Shown piece by piece: positions 63,630 to 64,000 of a DNA stretch of 64,000 nucleotides. A program made the position numbers and the translations under genes. Numbering within the stretch: position 1 is the first letter of the stretch; each line of letters opens with the position of its first letter. The stretch lies in NCBI RefSeq assembly GCF_000226295.1, contig NC_016024.1, positions 2,525,501-2,589,500 of the forward strand, in the 5' to 3' direction. The notes under the pieces were generated by a model. The model saw only the letters and a list, made by a program, of their open reading frames with translations, had not been told where the DNA came from and did no database searches. This stretch comes from Chloracidobacterium thermophilum B. GTDB taxonomy: Bacteria > Acidobacteriota > Blastocatellia > Chloracidobacteriales > Chloracidobacteriaceae.

Positions 63630-64000
63630 AAGCAACTCCCTACTACAGAGGACTTTCTCACCAACCACAGCCGCCACGTGGAAGCCACCTGGACGAGGCG
63701 TGGTGTCGTCAGCAACTTGACTTACGGGGACGCCGAAGCGGGGACGGAAACAATCCAGGACGGCGCGAGCGCGCCTCATTACAGGCCTTCTGCCGTCGCC
63801 CGTTCATCATGGAATCAGTGCGTAGAAAGTATCGGTGGCAACCGGCAGCGCTACCTGAACGTGATGGTTTCAACCTACTTTGACGGTCAATCGAGATCAA
63901 ACATTACTTCAGCGTCAGGCTTTGCCCGGCGCTTCAGAACCAGTTGACGGTCGCCCCAGGGACACGTGCATTGGTCATAACCCGGCGTCCGTGTTAGGTT
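63630..64000 (-). promoter_or_regulatory. Region upstream of pscA, no gene seen
   Basis: These 371 bp hold no supported gene and should carry the pscA promoter. An 11-bp palindrome TTGACGGTCAA (63880-63890) and a partial copy TTGACGGTC (63944-63952) lie about 250 and 315 bp before the start. They could be operator sites. No convincing -35/-10 pair was found. Confidence 0.35.

Noticed and set aside
63678-63947. Small genes upstream of pscA on either strand
   Set aside because: No ribosome site or family pattern; the region is best read as promoter DNA.

Overview
The window is GC-rich bacterial chromosome that I attribute to an acidobacterial chlorophototroph of the Chloracidobacterium type. 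The evidence is one minus-strand cluster at the right end: a homodimeric type I reaction-centre core protein (pscA), its two-cluster ferredoxin-like subunit (pscB), a Fenna-Matthews-Olson bacteriochlorophyll a protein (fmoA), a Get3/ArsA-like ATPase with a C-terminal alpha-crystallin-like domain, and two lipoprotein c-type cytochromes. Lipid A synthesis (lpxK), lolD and lipoboxes indicate a diderm envelope. The genus name is inference from gene content; no rRNA is present.

Layout. 1-4.6 kb: 3' part of a SurA-like gene, a DUF433/DUF5615 toxin-antitoxin pair lying between duplicated pieces of the SurA-like and ECF sigma genes, the sigma factor with an MscS-type channel and a small membrane protein, and an Mrr endonuclease. 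4.7-12 kb: polA, an aminotransferase, a zinc-ribbon/RDD membrane protein, tRNA-Leu, lpxK and a hicBA pair. 12-19 kb: SRPBCC protein convergent with smc, tRNA-Glu, an orphan OppD-type ATPase, sixA and a short prephenate dehydratase. 19-26 kb: sensory genes (a frame-broken propeller/SpoIIE phosphatase and a four-PAS histidine kinase) around a deoxyhypusine-synthase-like protein. 26-35 kb: membrane proteins, hydrolase, ABC permease, hemB-larB, pdxS, the C-terminal piece of a split dnaE and a Uma2-family protein. 35-56 kb: gyrA, an aminotransferase, an internally duplicated secreted Gly/Arg-rich protein, esterase, ybeY, a CBS-domain membrane protein, rsmD, lolD, typA, mnmA, metallophosphoesterase, a RecU-like resolvase, a response regulator, TPR/HEAT/PEGA proteins and an AmgK-like kinase. 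56-64 kb: the photosynthesis cluster.

Two systems stand out. At 33.0-34.35 kb the DNA polymerase III alpha subunit exists only as a C-terminal third, preceded by about 40 residues that look like the C-terminal half of a split intein and end in Asn directly before the Ser of the conserved DnaE SHS motif. A stop codon lies just upstream in frame, so the other half must be encoded elsewhere and joined by protein trans-splicing. At 56.2-63.6 kb, light harvesting (FMO), charge separation (PscA), terminal Fe-S electron transfer (PscB) and probable electron donors (cytochromes c) are encoded in one direction together with a Get3d-like ATPase whose role there is open. HemB, which makes porphobilinogen, supplies the common tetrapyrrole pathway for haem and bacteriochlorophyll.
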